Source: Bacteroidota bacterium (GTDB lineage: Bacteria > Bacteroidota > Bacteroidia > Bacteroidales > UBA10428). Taken from it: a stretch of 64,000 nucleotides of DNA. The stretch is taken from the NCBI GenBank assembly GCA_016699695.1, contig CP065006.1, positions 1,488,001 to 1,552,000 of the forward strand, written 5' to 3'. The notes under the pieces were generated by a model. It searched no databases. It was not told where the DNA came from and saw only the letters and a list, made by a program, of their open reading frames with translations. A program made the translations under genes and the position numbers. Of the stretch, positions 42,966 to 51,948 are shown in pieces; position 1 is the stretch's first letter, and each line of letters opens with the position of its first letter.

Positions 42966-43120
42966 TACTTTTTAATTTAACCCTAAATCAATTGTTAACC
43001 CTATCGGGCAGGATTTTTGTCTTGCCTTTTGTATTAAGCTAAAAACACATAATTGACATAATTATGTGTTTTTAAGTGTTTTGTTCAATCTATAAAAAAT
43101 CAATCACAGCAATTTACAGA

Positions 43121-44503
43121 TTAGTGCCCACCGGAACCTTTAGCTACCTCAGCATTCTCCGAAGATTTGTCTTCGACAAAAGAAACCAAAAAGGCACCTA
43201 TCACCATAATAATACCTGCCATTATCAGAATATAAATTCCCTGTCCGCCAAAGAAATTTCGGAGAATAGGTCCTCCAAATAATCCGCTGAGAATCTGAGG
43301 CACCACTACAGTAAGGTTAAATAGCCCCATGTAAATGCCCATGCGCTTGGCAGGAAGCGAGCCCGAAAGAATAGCATAAGGCATGGCCAAAATGCCTGCC
43401 CAAGCCACACCGATACCCACCATCGAGATAAGTAACATGTATTGGTTGTGAAAGAAAAAGGTTGAGATATAGCCAAGGCCGCCCAATAATAGGGAACCTG
43501 CATAAACCGTTTTCCGGCTGCTGCGGCGGATAAGCATAGGCATTAAGACAGAAAATATTGCTGCTACCAAACTGTATACTGCAAAACAAATACCTACCCA
43601 ATTGCCTGCTTCGTCAAAAGCCCGGCGAACTGCATCGGTAGCTGATTCGGCATGATAATCGACCGGAACCCCAAAATAGTGCTGCGAAATAGCTGTAGTA
43701 GAATATACCCACATAAGAAACAGTGGAAACCACGAAAAAAGTTGCACCAAGGCAAGCTGACGCATGGCTTTGGGCATGTTTACCAGAGTTTTAAAAAAGC
43801 TTTCTTTGTGGGCTTTGTCGGCTTCGGTAATGTTGTTGTAAGCCTCAAATTCTTTGGGCGGGTGCTCTTTGGTTTTAAACACGGTAACCAGCACGCTCAG
43901 CAAGAGCAGCGATCCACCAATGTAAAACGACCATATTACTGAAGAAGCAACTTTACCTGATTCTGCTTCGTTCGAAACGCCAACGGCGGTAAGTATAAAA
44001 GGCAAGGCTGAACCGACCACCGCACCTACATTGATTAAGAAGCTTTGTACAGAATAACCGATGTTACGTTGTTCGTCTGGTGTCATATCGGCAACCAGGG
44101 CTCTGAAAGGCTGAAAAGTTACATTAAATGAGCCGTCCATCAGGGCCAGCATCACTACTCCAAAAGCCAGCGCACCGGCACCACCTGCTTTCACTACCAG
44201 CGGAGCATTGGGCATAAAAAACATGGCAACCATCGAAATAAGGGCGCCAAAAAGTATATAAGGCGAACGACGTCCTAAACGTGTCCAGGTTTTATCGCTT
44301 GCGGCACCTACAATGGGTTGTACCATGAGGCCCATAATCGGGGCCACCAACCAAAAAAATGAAAGATTATGTGGATCCGCACCTAAACTGGTTAATATCC
44401 GGCTGGCGTTGGCATTTTGCAATGCAAAACCGAATTGCACACCCAGAAAACCGAAGCTCAGGTTCCAGATTTGCCAAAACGATAATTTTGGTTTTGTAAT
44501 CAT
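43121..44503 (-). CDS. MFS sugar permease (SLC45/maltose transporter type)
   Basis: 460 residues with about 12 membrane segments. LSFGFLGVQFGFALQNANASRILTSLG (in two pieces) near the start and RSPYILFG at about 75 are features of the GPH/SLC45-like MFS family, which in Bacteroidota sits next to maltose phosphorylase and pgmB. It likely imports maltose or maltodextrin across the inner membrane. The operon order is permease, pgmB, GH65. A LacI-type operator and promoter lie upstream. Confidence 0.87.
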   Translation of the reverse strand: MITKPKLSFWQIWNLSFGFLGVQFGFALQNANASRILTSLGADPHNLSFFWLVAPIMGLMVQPIVGAASDKTWTRLGRRSPYILFGALISMVAMFFMPNAPLVVKAGGAGALAFGVVMLALMDGSFNVTFQPFRALVADMTPDEQRNIGYSVQSFLINVGAVVGSALPFILTAVGVSNEAESGKVASSVIWSFYIGGSLLLLSVLVTVFKTKEHPPKEFEAYNNITEADKAHKESFFKTLVNMPKAMRQLALVQLFSWFPLFLMWVYSTTAISQHYFGVPVDYHAESATDAVRRAFDEAGNWVGICFAVYSLVAAIFSVLMPMLIRRSSRKTVYAGSLLLGGLGYISTFFFHNQYMLLISMVGIGVAWAGILAMPYAILSGSLPAKRMGIYMGLFNLTVVVPQILSGLFGGPILRNFFGGQGIYILIMAGIIMVIGAFLVSFVEDKSSENAEVAKGSGGH

Positions 44504-44558
44504 TAGTTTTTAGATTTTTTTTATACTTTCTATTATAGCGATGCTATATTTAGTCGGG

Positions 44559-44590
44559 CGAAAGTAAGAACGGAATCCCTAATACACAAG
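44559..44590 (-). promoter_or_regulatory. Promoter of the permease-pgmB-GH65 operon
   Basis: On the minus strand, TTG (44588-44590), a 20-base spacer, and TACTTTCG at 44566-44559, one base off TAnnTTTG. It lies about 55 bases upstream of the permease ATG. Confidence 0.55.
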
Positions 44591-44633
44591 AAATATTGAC
44601 GAAAAATGCACCGTATAACTTTTAATGCCTATT

Positions 44634-44645
44634 GCAAACGTTTGC
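44634..44645. promoter_or_regulatory. LacI-family operator
   Basis: A perfect 12-bp palindrome GCAAACGTTTGC (in TTGCAAACGTTTGCGG), the core seen in LacI/GalR-type operators. It is about 44 bases upstream of the -33 element of the permease operon, as expected for a regulator that acts at or near the promoter. No LacI-family regulator is encoded in the window. Confidence 0.7.
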
Positions 44646-44912
44646 GGCGTAAGAAAAAATCTAGTTCTTTTATGGATTCTTCACTCTATTTTTTCGTCCT
44701 ACTTGAACGATTTTCTGCTTCTTGGTAAAAACCAGAACCCGAATTCTTTGTTCTGAAGCAACTCAATACTAAAACAGACGGCAAACACTGCTAGGAATCC
44801 CTCAAAAATCCATTTTTCAATCGATTGAGGAAATATTTCCATTAATTGAAGCCAAATATGCAGCAAATTCACTTTCACCTCGTCTTTACAAGCAACACAA
44901 ACATCAGAAATT

Positions 44913-45611
44913 ATGAAAAAAATACATCTGTTCTCCTACACTTTACCCACTCTTTTTGTGGTGTTTTTGCTCGCACCAGCCTTTTTACAGGCCCAAGCAG
45001 AAAAACGAAATGTCGAAAATTTTAACCAGATCAGTTACAGTATTTCCGGAAAATTAATCCTTGTCCAATCCGAAAAGTACGAGCTCACACTGGAAGGTCA
45101 AAAGAGTGACCTAGAAAAAATTATTACACGAGTCGAAGGCAACACACTGGTCATTAAAACAAATGATTATGCTAACCTGAAAGATGAAGTGATTGTACGT
45201 GTAAGCCTTCCTCAACTCACCGAACTGAATTTGGCGGGTTCGGGTCATGTAATGGCAGGTTCGGCTTTTAAGGCCGAAGTCTTGGAGCTGATGGTTACGG
45301 GTAGTGGTAACATCGATTTTTCGGACTTACAGTGTAAAAGTCTTTCGGCAGAAGTAACTGGCTCGGGCAATATTCAAGCAAAAGGAAAAGCTGCAAATGC
45401 TTCGCTCGAAATTACTGGATCAGGCAATATTAACCTGGAACCCTTTGAAGTTTCTGAGGCAGAAGTTTCAATTACAGGGTCGGGGTCTGCTAGGGTTTAT
45501 GCAATAGATAAGCTCGAAACCAACATTACCGGAAGTGGTAATGTGCGCTATAAGGGCCAGCCACTTATCGATGCCAATACAGTAGGCTCTGGTACCACAC
45601 GGTCATTGTAA
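44913..45611 (+). CDS. GIN-domain protein (DUF2807), putative adhesin head
   Basis: 232 residues with a signal peptide (about 1-27). The mature part repeats short strands with the GSGN or TGSGN motif: GSGHV, TGSGNIDF, TGSGNIQAKG, TGSGNINLE, GSGSARV, TGSGNVRY and GSGTTR. This matches the DUF2807 GIN domain, a right-handed beta-helix found in Bacteroidota cell-surface proteins. Role is unknown. It ends close to a bidirectional terminator. Confidence 0.9.
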   Translation: MKKIHLFSYTLPTLFVVFLLAPAFLQAQAEKRNVENFNQISYSISGKLILVQSEKYELTLEGQKSDLEKIITRVEGNTLVIKTNDYANLKDEVIVRVSLPQLTELNLAGSGHVMAGSAFKAEVLELMVTGSGNIDFSDLQCKSLSAEVTGSGNIQAKGKAANASLEITGSGNINLEPFEVSEAEVSITGSGSARVYAIDKLETNITGSGNVRYKGQPLIDANTVGSGTTRSL

Positions 45612-45625
45612 TTCTTCCAAAATAA

Positions 45626-45683
45626 CCTTGTCGATTCAGGTTCGGTGTCTTCTTTTAGAAGATTCCTGAATCGACAAGGGTTT
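45626..45683. terminator. Bidirectional terminator between the GIN-domain and OmpA genes
   Basis: A 15-bp stem (CCTTGTCGATTCAGG / CCTGAATCGACAAGG) with flanking A/T runs (AAAATAA before, GTTTATT after). It can serve both convergent genes. Confidence 0.85.
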
Positions 45684-45690
45684 ATTATGC

Positions 45691-46692
45691 TTAGTTATCC
45701 AGTATTTCGAAAAGGTCATCGAGGTTGGGAGTGAGAATAATTTCAGTACGCCGATTTTTCTGTCTGGCTTCAGTAGTCTTTCCGGCACTAACAGGCATAA
45801 ACTCGCCCCTTCCACTCGCTGTTAAGCGTTTGGGATTTATAGTTGAATTACTTGTTAAAATGCGTATAATCGAAGTAGCCCTACGCACGCTCAAATCCCA
45901 GTTGTCGACCAACTGCGAACCCGCTGCTACTGGCACATCATCGGTATGCCCTTCGATGGTAATGTTGATATCGGGATTTTGCTCAAGTACCACGGCCAGC
46001 TTCTTGAGTGCCGATACTCCCTTTGCATCGACGGTGGTACTGCCACTGCTAAAAAGTAATTGCTCGTCGAGCGAAATGTAAACTTTTCCATTTTTCTTTG
46101 TAACGGTAAGTCCCTGCCCCTCGAAACCCATCAGCGCAGCACTCACCTTTTGCTTGAGGGCATCGACCGCGGCATCCTTTTCTGCCAATTTTTTCTCCAG
46201 TTCGTTTAACCTTTTGGTGCGGGCTTCCAGCTCATCGGATACTTGTTGCAACTGCTGCCGTTCGCGGCTCAGTTTTTCAGAAAGCTGATTCAACTGGTCT
46301 TCGCGGGCATAAAGATCACTCTGGGTGGTTTGCAATTGCTGCATCAGACGGCGCGCTTCGGCATCACTTCCACTTACAAGGGCTTTGTGAGCCTGGTTGA
46401 GTTCATCGTAACGCTTGCTTAACTGGTTGTATTCGCCCTTCAGGCGTTTCATCTCTTCAGCCTCTTCGTAATGCGCCGCAACAGTGCGTTCGATTTCCTT
46501 TTCGAGTTCCGATTTTTTTGCTTTTAGTTCTGTGTTCTCCACTGTAAGTTTTTCGTTGGTGCCAAAAAGCTCGTCGCGCTCCTGTTGGGTGGTTTCTTTC
46601 TGCTGTTGCGACTCCTGATAAAGTTTGGGTGAAACACAAGAGGCAAAAAGCGCCAGGGTAGTAATATTTAAAATCAGCGTTTTTTTGAACAT
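45691..46692 (-). CDS. OmpA-family lipoprotein with coiled coil
   Basis: 333 residues. A lipobox (ALFASC, Cys about 20), then a long predicted coiled coil (about 30-195, with many Gln/Glu/Lys heptads), then a peptidoglycan-binding OmpA domain: LFSSGSTTVDAKG (about 215), INITIEGHTDDVPV (about 245), NWDLSVRRA (about 262) and KNRRTEIILTP at the end. It should tether the outer membrane to the cell wall, like MotB/Pal-type proteins. A single gene. Confidence 0.9.
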   Translation of the reverse strand: MFKKTLILNITTLALFASCVSPKLYQESQQQKETTQQERDELFGTNEKLTVENTELKAKKSELEKEIERTVAAHYEEAEEMKRLKGEYNQLSKRYDELNQAHKALVSGSDAEARRLMQQLQTTQSDLYAREDQLNQLSEKLSRERQQLQQVSDELEARTKRLNELEKKLAEKDAAVDALKQKVSAALMGFEGQGLTVTKKNGKVYISLDEQLLFSSGSTTVDAKGVSALKKLAVVLEQNPDINITIEGHTDDVPVAAGSQLVDNWDLSVRRATSIIRILTSNSTINPKRLTASGRGEFMPVSAGKTTEARQKNRRTEIILTPNLDDLFEILDN

Positions 46693-46811
46693 ATGCAGTA
46701 GTTTTTAATCAACAATGGTTATTAGATTAGATCGTAAAAAGTACCCTTCTTATTGCGTGGTGAATTTACAACAAGAGAAAAATCTGCTCAAACTATCTGA
46801 ATATTAATTAT

Positions 46812-46819
46812 TAACTTTG
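46812..46819 (+). promoter_or_regulatory. -7 element upstream of dxs
   Basis: TAACTTTG, an exact TAnnTTTG. It overlaps the GTG at 46819 that would give a longer reading frame, which argues for starting translation at ATG 46846. No convincing -33 element was seen. Confidence 0.55.
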
Positions 46820-46845
46820 TGCAATTTGCAAGCTATCACAAGTTG

Positions 46846-48765
46846 ATGAACACTGCATATCCCATATTAAGTACCATCGATAGTCCCGATGATCTGAAAA
46901 AACTGGAAATCGAGCAGCTCGTGCAAGTATGCCAGGAGCTTCGACAGTTTATCATCGACGAGGTTTCATGCAACCCTGGGCATTTTGGAGCCAGCCTGGG
47001 AGTGGTGGAACTTGCAGTGGCACTTCATTATTCTTACCAAACACCTTTCGATAAAATTATCTGGGATGTAGGGCACCAGGCCTATGCCCATAAAATACTT
47101 ACCGGACGTCGCGACAGCTTCCACACCAACCGCAAGTATGGAGGTATCAGTGGCTTTCCGAGCATGAGCGAAAGCGAATACGATGCCTTTGGCGTGGGTC
47201 ACTCGTCTACCTCCATTTCGGCAGCCCTTGGAATTGCAGTAGCCGATAAAATATCCGGAACCAATCGCAATGTCGCTGCCATCATTGGCGATGGTTCCCT
47301 CACTGGGGGTCTTGCCTTCGAAGGCTTGAACAATGCCGGTTCGTCCGACACCAACCTCTTGGTGATTCTTAACGACAACAACATGTCGATTGACCCTGCC
47401 GTGGGGGCTTTGAAGGAATACCTGGTTGATATAACCACCTCGCGCACTTACAATAAACTCAAAAACGAGCTTTGGAACCTTTTCGGGGTAATTAACAAGG
47501 TAGCACCCCATGCGCGTGAATATGCCCAAAAACTCGAAAACGGAATAAAGTCGGCCTTGCTGAAGCAGAGCAATCTCTTCGAGTCTCTCAACTTTCGCTA
47601 TTTTGGCCCGGTAGACGGACACGATGTAGTGCGGTTGGCCCAATTGCTGAACGACCTGAAGGAAATTCCCGGACCCAAGCTGCTGCATATACTTACCCTT
47701 AAAGGAAAAGGCTTTATAAGAGCAGAAGAAGATCAGACTAAATACCACGCACCCGGTGTATTTGACCGGCTGACAGGTGAAATTTTAAACCATACTCCGG
47801 AAGAGAATCTACCACCTCTCTACCAGGATGTATTTGGACATACGCTTTTGGAACTGGCCCGTAAAAACGAAAAAATTGTTGGCATTACACCTGCCATGCC
47901 CACAGGCTGCTCCTTAAAGATTATGATGGATGAACTCCCCGGACGCACCTTTGATGTCGGCATCGCGGAGCAACATGCCGTTACTTTCTCTGCCGGACTG
48001 GCCAGCCAGGGGCTGATCCCGTTTTGTAACATCTATTCCTCCTTTGCTCAACGGGCCTATGACCAGATTATTCACGACGTAGCCCTTCAGAAGTTGCCCG
48101 TAGTGTTTTGCTTCGACCGCGGCGGACTGGTGGGAAGCGATGGCCCTACGCACCATGGTGTATTCGACCTTGCCTATATGCGCTCCATTCCAAATCTTAC
48201 CGTGGCAGCTCCTATGAACGAACACGAAATGCGCCACATGATGTATACTGCCCAAACCGGAAAGTACGGTGCACTTTCGATCCGCTACCCGCGTGGACGG
48301 GGCGTAATTACCCACTGGCGAAACCAGCCCGAAGAAATTGTGCCAGGCACTTCGCGCAGGCTCAGCGAAGGCAACGACCTGGCCATACTCAGCATCGGGC
48401 ACATTGGAAATCTTGCCACAGAAGCTGTGAAAAGGCTTAAAAAAGAAGGTATAGACGTGTGCCATGTTGATATGCGCTGGGTAAAACCGCTTGATGAAGA
48501 AGAATTGCACCGCATATTTCAACAACACAAGCATATACTTACGGTTGAAGATGGCACGGTGCTCGGTGGATTTGGAAGTGCTATAGTCGAATTTATGGCC
48601 CATCACCAGTATAATGCCTTTGTAAAGGTATTGGGAGTACCCGATCAGTTTGTCGGACAGGGTACCCAACAAGAGTTATGGCGCGATTGCGGCATTGATG
48701 CAGAAGGCATTTTTCTGAGCGCCCTCAACCAGCTTAAAAAGCATAGGCTATCCAAGGCCATCTAA
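46846..48765 (+). CDS. dxs: 1-deoxy-D-xylulose-5-phosphate synthase
   Basis: About 639 residues. The thiamine-diphosphate site is GDGSLTGGLAFEGLNNAG (about 146-163), with the closing NDNNMSI. Transketolase-like GHQAYAHK precedes it, and the C-terminal half has CFDRGGLVGSDGPTHHGVFD (about 420-440). It makes DXP from pyruvate and glyceraldehyde-3-phosphate, the first step of the MEP isoprenoid pathway. ATG 46846 is chosen because a good promoter element overlaps the alternative GTG at 46819. Confidence 0.96.
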   Translation: MNTAYPILSTIDSPDDLKKLEIEQLVQVCQELRQFIIDEVSCNPGHFGASLGVVELAVALHYSYQTPFDKIIWDVGHQAYAHKILTGRRDSFHTNRKYGGISGFPSMSESEYDAFGVGHSSTSISAALGIAVADKISGTNRNVAAIIGDGSLTGGLAFEGLNNAGSSDTNLLVILNDNNMSIDPAVGALKEYLVDITTSRTYNKLKNELWNLFGVINKVAPHAREYAQKLENGIKSALLKQSNLFESLNFRYFGPVDGHDVVRLAQLLNDLKEIPGPKLLHILTLKGKGFIRAEEDQTKYHAPGVFDRLTGEILNHTPEENLPPLYQDVFGHTLLELARKNEKIVGITPAMPTGCSLKIMMDELPGRTFDVGIAEQHAVTFSAGLASQGLIPFCNIYSSFAQRAYDQIIHDVALQKLPVVFCFDRGGLVGSDGPTHHGVFDLAYMRSIPNLTVAAPMNEHEMRHMMYTAQTGKYGALSIRYPRGRGVITHWRNQPEEIVPGTSRRLSEGNDLAILSIGHIGNLATEAVKRLKKEGIDVCHVDMRWVKPLDEEELHRIFQQHKHILTVEDGTVLGGFGSAIVEFMAHHQYNAFVKVLGVPDQFVGQGTQQELWRDCGIDAEGIFLSALNQLKKHRLSKAI

Positions 48766-49092
48766 AATCAGGCTTAACCTTTCAACCAATAATCTCTTCA
48801 CTTGAGCTGCGAATTGACCATGGCACCTTTTAGCAAGAAGGTTTCTAACTTATTGATGCATGCAGGTTTCAGAATAATTTTGCATTGAAACAATCAAATT
48901 TTCGTTGTGACTTGGTGGCTCTTTTTATTAGCCAACAAGACTAAAAGACACTAAGAATCACAAATAACCCTTCCCCTGGCTATAATTAACAGAGCCTTCT
49001 ATCCATTGAATCCAAATAAACATCTGCGTAATAAAAAAAACATTGATTAATATCCTATTTTGATATACTTTTGTGGAACAAAGCTTAATAGG
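48766..49092. other. Intergenic region before the toxin-antitoxin pair
   Basis: About 327 bases. Apart from the promoter of the antitoxin gene nothing is recognised. Confidence 0.4.
49043..49073 (+). promoter_or_regulatory. Promoter of the mazEF-like operon
   Basis: TTG at 49043-49045, a 20-base spacer, and TACTTTTG at 49066-49073, an exact TAnnTTTG. About 20 bases before the antitoxin ATG. Confidence 0.6.
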
Positions 49093-49323
49093 ATGAAAAC
49101 AGTATCTTTAAAAATAGACGATTCGATTTTTGGTGAAACCGAGAAAATACTGTCGCGAATTAAAAAGCCTCGTAACCGATATATAAATGAGGCCATTGAA
49201 TATTACAATAAGTTTCAGCGAAAATTGATTCTTGAGAAAAAATTAAAACTGGAATCAGACATGGTTAAATCAGATTCATTGTCTGTTCTCAAAGACTTCG
49301 AGGAGATTGACTATGTCGGTTAA
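49093..49323 (+). CDS. Antitoxin of a MazEF-type module (ribbon-helix-helix-like)
   Basis: 76 residues, MKTVSLKIDDSIFGETEKIL, with a basic central segment and a helical, charged C terminus. A short amino-terminal DNA-binding fold of RHH type is plausible and would make it autorepressor and toxin neutraliser. A longer frame to 49060 is not chosen because ATG 49093 is preceded by AATAGG. The toxin gene overlaps its 3' end by 11 bases, as usual for such operons. Confidence 0.72.
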   Translation: MKTVSLKIDDSIFGETEKILSRIKKPRNRYINEAIEYYNKFQRKLILEKKLKLESDMVKSDSLSVLKDFEEIDYVG

Positions 49324-49660
49324 ACAATACGAAATCTGGATTGCTGACTTAAATCCACAGATTGGAACAGAGCCAGGAAAAACCAGACCAGTGTTGGCTA
49401 TTCAAACAAATTTGCTGAATAAAATTCCGCATCCCTCCACAATTGTTTGCCCAATTACAACCAACGTTAAAAAGGAATCTACGATATTAAGGGTCCACCT
49501 GAAGAAGGGTACTGCTAATCTTAATCAGCCCTGCGATATTATGATCGACCAAATCAGAGCCATCGACAACAAACGATTGACAAAAAAAGTTGGGGTTCTG
49601 CCTGATGAACTGATTGAGCTGGTAAAAGAAAATATTGCAATAGTGCTTGACCTCGAATAG
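49313..49660 (+). CDS. MazF/PemK-family toxin (endoribonuclease)
   Basis: 115 residues. The family opening EIWIADLNPQIGTEPGKTRPVLAIQ includes the conserved Gly-Lys-x-Arg-Pro phrase with the catalytic Arg; PITTN near 48 and DQIRAID near 85 are also characteristic. MazF cleaves mRNA at short sequence motifs. ATG 49313 has GAGGAG upstream; a longer frame starts at TTG 49307. Co-transcribed with its antitoxin and adjacent to the alpha-amylase gene. Confidence 0.88.
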   Translation: MSVKQYEIWIADLNPQIGTEPGKTRPVLAIQTNLLNKIPHPSTIVCPITTNVKKESTILRVHLKKGTANLNQPCDIMIDQIRAIDNKRLTKKVGVLPDELIELVKENIAIVLDLE

Positions 49661-49710
49661 ACCATGCTCTAGCTCCACAAAGCGAACCATAAAAAATCCT
49701 ACACAATATC

Positions 49711-51714
49711 TCACTCACATCGAATCAGATCTTCCAATCGGTTCCACTCCTCTTCCAGCATCCAGACCCCAGCAGAATAAGGCTGAAACTCAAAGCTTAC
49801 TTTGCCCCGTTTGTTTACCCTAACAGTTTCTCCCGGCGATATGGCATTGATTAGCCTTTTGCCATAAAAAGCAGTGTAGTTATTGTCTAATTGAATGGTG
49901 CATTGAGCAGGCTTTGATTCGGTATTGCACAAGCTGAGAAAAGCTCCTGCGCAAGAGCCATTTCCTTTGCGGTAGGCTAAATACACCTGCTTAAAGACTG
50001 GAGATGTATCCGACACATGCACCATATCACCTCCCAGGCAATGCTTCCGTATGCGGAGCATTCGGTCAATTTCCTCCTTTAAACCCAGTGGAATAGTCTG
50101 TTCTTTCCGTTCCTGCGAGTATTCGATCTGTGTGTCGCCAAAATAGTGGTTGTAAAAGACACAGGGCTGAGGGGGAGCAAACAAAATATAGGCATAAGCC
50201 ATGTGCCAATGGTTTACCAGCCACTTATCGCTTTCCTTGCCGGTATCGTGGTTGTCGGCAAAGCTCACCAGCCTGTTGGCCGGGAGTTTGTAAATGGGGT
50301 CGAACAAAAGGCCGGCTGTTAGCAATTTTCGCATATCGAAACTGCCGGTAGTATCGTTGCAGAGTTGTGTGAGTTCATACTTTAGCGGAAAATCGAATAC
50401 TTTCAGCCGGGTACCTGATTGGCTGAGGCTATCGATCAAAAGCAGCCATTCGAAAATACGTTGTTTATTGTTTGTAAAATACTCGGCTACCATGGTGGCT
50501 TCCTGATTACTACTTTCCCAGACCCGGTTAATCCAATCGGCTAAAAACAGGGGCTCAACGCCCAACACAAAGTCGAAACGGTAACCATCGTACCCTATGC
50601 TGTCTCGCAACCATCGGCCCCAGTCCGAAAGCCTGTCGAGCACTTCGGGGTTATTGTGGTTCAGGTCGTGACCAAACCATTTCATGTTGGGCGAAACACG
50701 GTAATCGTCCATTCCGGTGCGTAAATAGCCATCGGGCATAGAGGGGTGAAAATGGCTGCTGTTCCAGCTTAATTGAGGCAAATCTGTTTTTTCGGCAAAG
50801 TTAATGGCTGTGGTAGTCAGTACCTCAAAATCAATGTCGCTGCTCTTAGGCCCTGAAAAAGGCTTTAGGGTAATAAAACGCGTTTGTTCGGTCCACTGAT
50901 AGGCTTTGAGTTCCAGTAAATAATTGCGGGGCGACAAGATCAGGTACAAGCCCCCTGGAGTGGGGGTACGAAGCTTTACCAGCAGGTTTGAATCCACATC
51001 GGGTCCGAAACTGTAGGTATAACCCGGCACTATTTCCTGGCCTGTATATAACAATACCGAGTCGGAATGGTAGTTGAGCACCTCTGGCAGGCTGGAATGA
51101 ACCGCCATAAAAAAACTGCCATCCCAGTGTTTCGAATAATCAGTTTGAAGGCTGCTTATTTCGAGCTCAATGTCTTCTGAAGCCACAGGAATAAACCACA
51201 CGATTTCATTCAAGGGAAAGGGCTGATGCTTCATTAGTCTGTGTTCGGCGGCATGCATCACATAATGCTTCACTGCCGGATCCGGCGCAAAATCTTTTTG
51301 CTGGGTGCTGTAAATGTGGTTGAGAATAATATCGGCCACCAGGTGGATTGGCGGACCATTTAGGCTGTCGTGTGCCAGCCTTATCAGGTTCTGTAACTCG
51401 TTAAACGAACCAAAGCGGGTTTCGATTGTATTCACCTGATCATAATTGCCGAGGTCGTAATGGTCGTGCAGGCCATAACCCATATCTAGTATGCCCCAAT
51501 TGCCCTTCGAAGGGGGAGGTAACCAGATTTCGGTAAAGCCTGCCTGCTTTAATTGTGGAATTCGGGCTGCCAGGCTGTCGTACCAGAAACCGTTTTTGGA
51601 CTCCACATCCACAGGTACATCCCAGTAAAATCCCTGCAGCATGGCATCGCGTTGCGAGAAGACGGAGGAAAAGGCAAAGCATAAGAATAAAGTGGCGAAA
51701 ATAGAATTGCGCAT
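49711..51714 (-). CDS. Secreted alpha-amylase (GH13) with a long insertion
   Basis: 667 residues with a signal peptide (about 1-20). The GH13 opening MLQGFYWDVPVD and DHYDLGNYDQ is that of GH13_5-like amylases; the conserved regions are GYRFDFV (Asp), MVAEYF (Glu) and FADNHDTG (Asp). Between region I (DIILNH, about 128) and the YRVSPNMKWFG segment (about 330) lies about 200 residues, unusually long for domain B, containing strands typical of a beta-sandwich (SDVLLYTG, VPGYTYSFG, LVKLRTPTPGGLY). Secreted or surface starch hydrolysis is likely. Confidence 0.9.
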   Translation of the reverse strand: MRNSIFATLFLCFAFSSVFSQRDAMLQGFYWDVPVDVESKNGFWYDSLAARIPQLKQAGFTEIWLPPPSKGNWGILDMGYGLHDHYDLGNYDQVNTIETRFGSFNELQNLIRLAHDSLNGPPIHLVADIILNHIYSTQQKDFAPDPAVKHYVMHAAEHRLMKHQPFPLNEIVWFIPVASEDIELEISSLQTDYSKHWDGSFFMAVHSSLPEVLNYHSDSVLLYTGQEIVPGYTYSFGPDVDSNLLVKLRTPTPGGLYLILSPRNYLLELKAYQWTEQTRFITLKPFSGPKSSDIDFEVLTTTAINFAEKTDLPQLSWNSSHFHPSMPDGYLRTGMDDYRVSPNMKWFGHDLNHNNPEVLDRLSDWGRWLRDSIGYDGYRFDFVLGVEPLFLADWINRVWESSNQEATMVAEYFTNNKQRIFEWLLLIDSLSQSGTRLKVFDFPLKYELTQLCNDTTGSFDMRKLLTAGLLFDPIYKLPANRLVSFADNHDTGKESDKWLVNHWHMAYAYILFAPPQPCVFYNHYFGDTQIEYSQERKEQTIPLGLKEEIDRMLRIRKHCLGGDMVHVSDTSPVFKQVYLAYRKGNGSCAGAFLSLCNTESKPAQCTIQLDNNYTAFYGKRLINAISPGETVRVNKRGKVSFEFQPYSAGVWMLEEEWNRLEDLIRCE

Positions 51715-51948
51715 AAGAGAATGATTTTAAAAAATCGATTAGGCCCCGAAAATAGCGAAATAGGCTCAGGAGGGTATCTAAAAATCAAGCAAAAAGGTAC
51801 GGATTTAGAAAATAGAGCCCGAATAACAAAAAATGTGCTTCGCGAAAAATTAAAAAAGGATTTCCTTATTCAGAGAGGGTTTTATAATTATCATTAAATA
51901 AACCCGATAAAAATGTTTCACTGCTAAAGGATAGAATGATCCTTAGTT

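Larger units (their letters stand above)
44504..44912. other. Divergent intergenic region between the permease operon and the GIN-domain gene
   Basis: About 409 bases holding the permease promoter and operator (listed) and the promoter of the plus-strand gene at 44913. No other element was recognised. Confidence 0.5.

Noticed and set aside
46966..47748. Minus-strand open frame of 260 residues
   Set aside because: Antisense to dxs, with no recognisable protein motif, and dxs is unmistakable on the other strand. The same holds for the 252-residue frame at 47914-48672.
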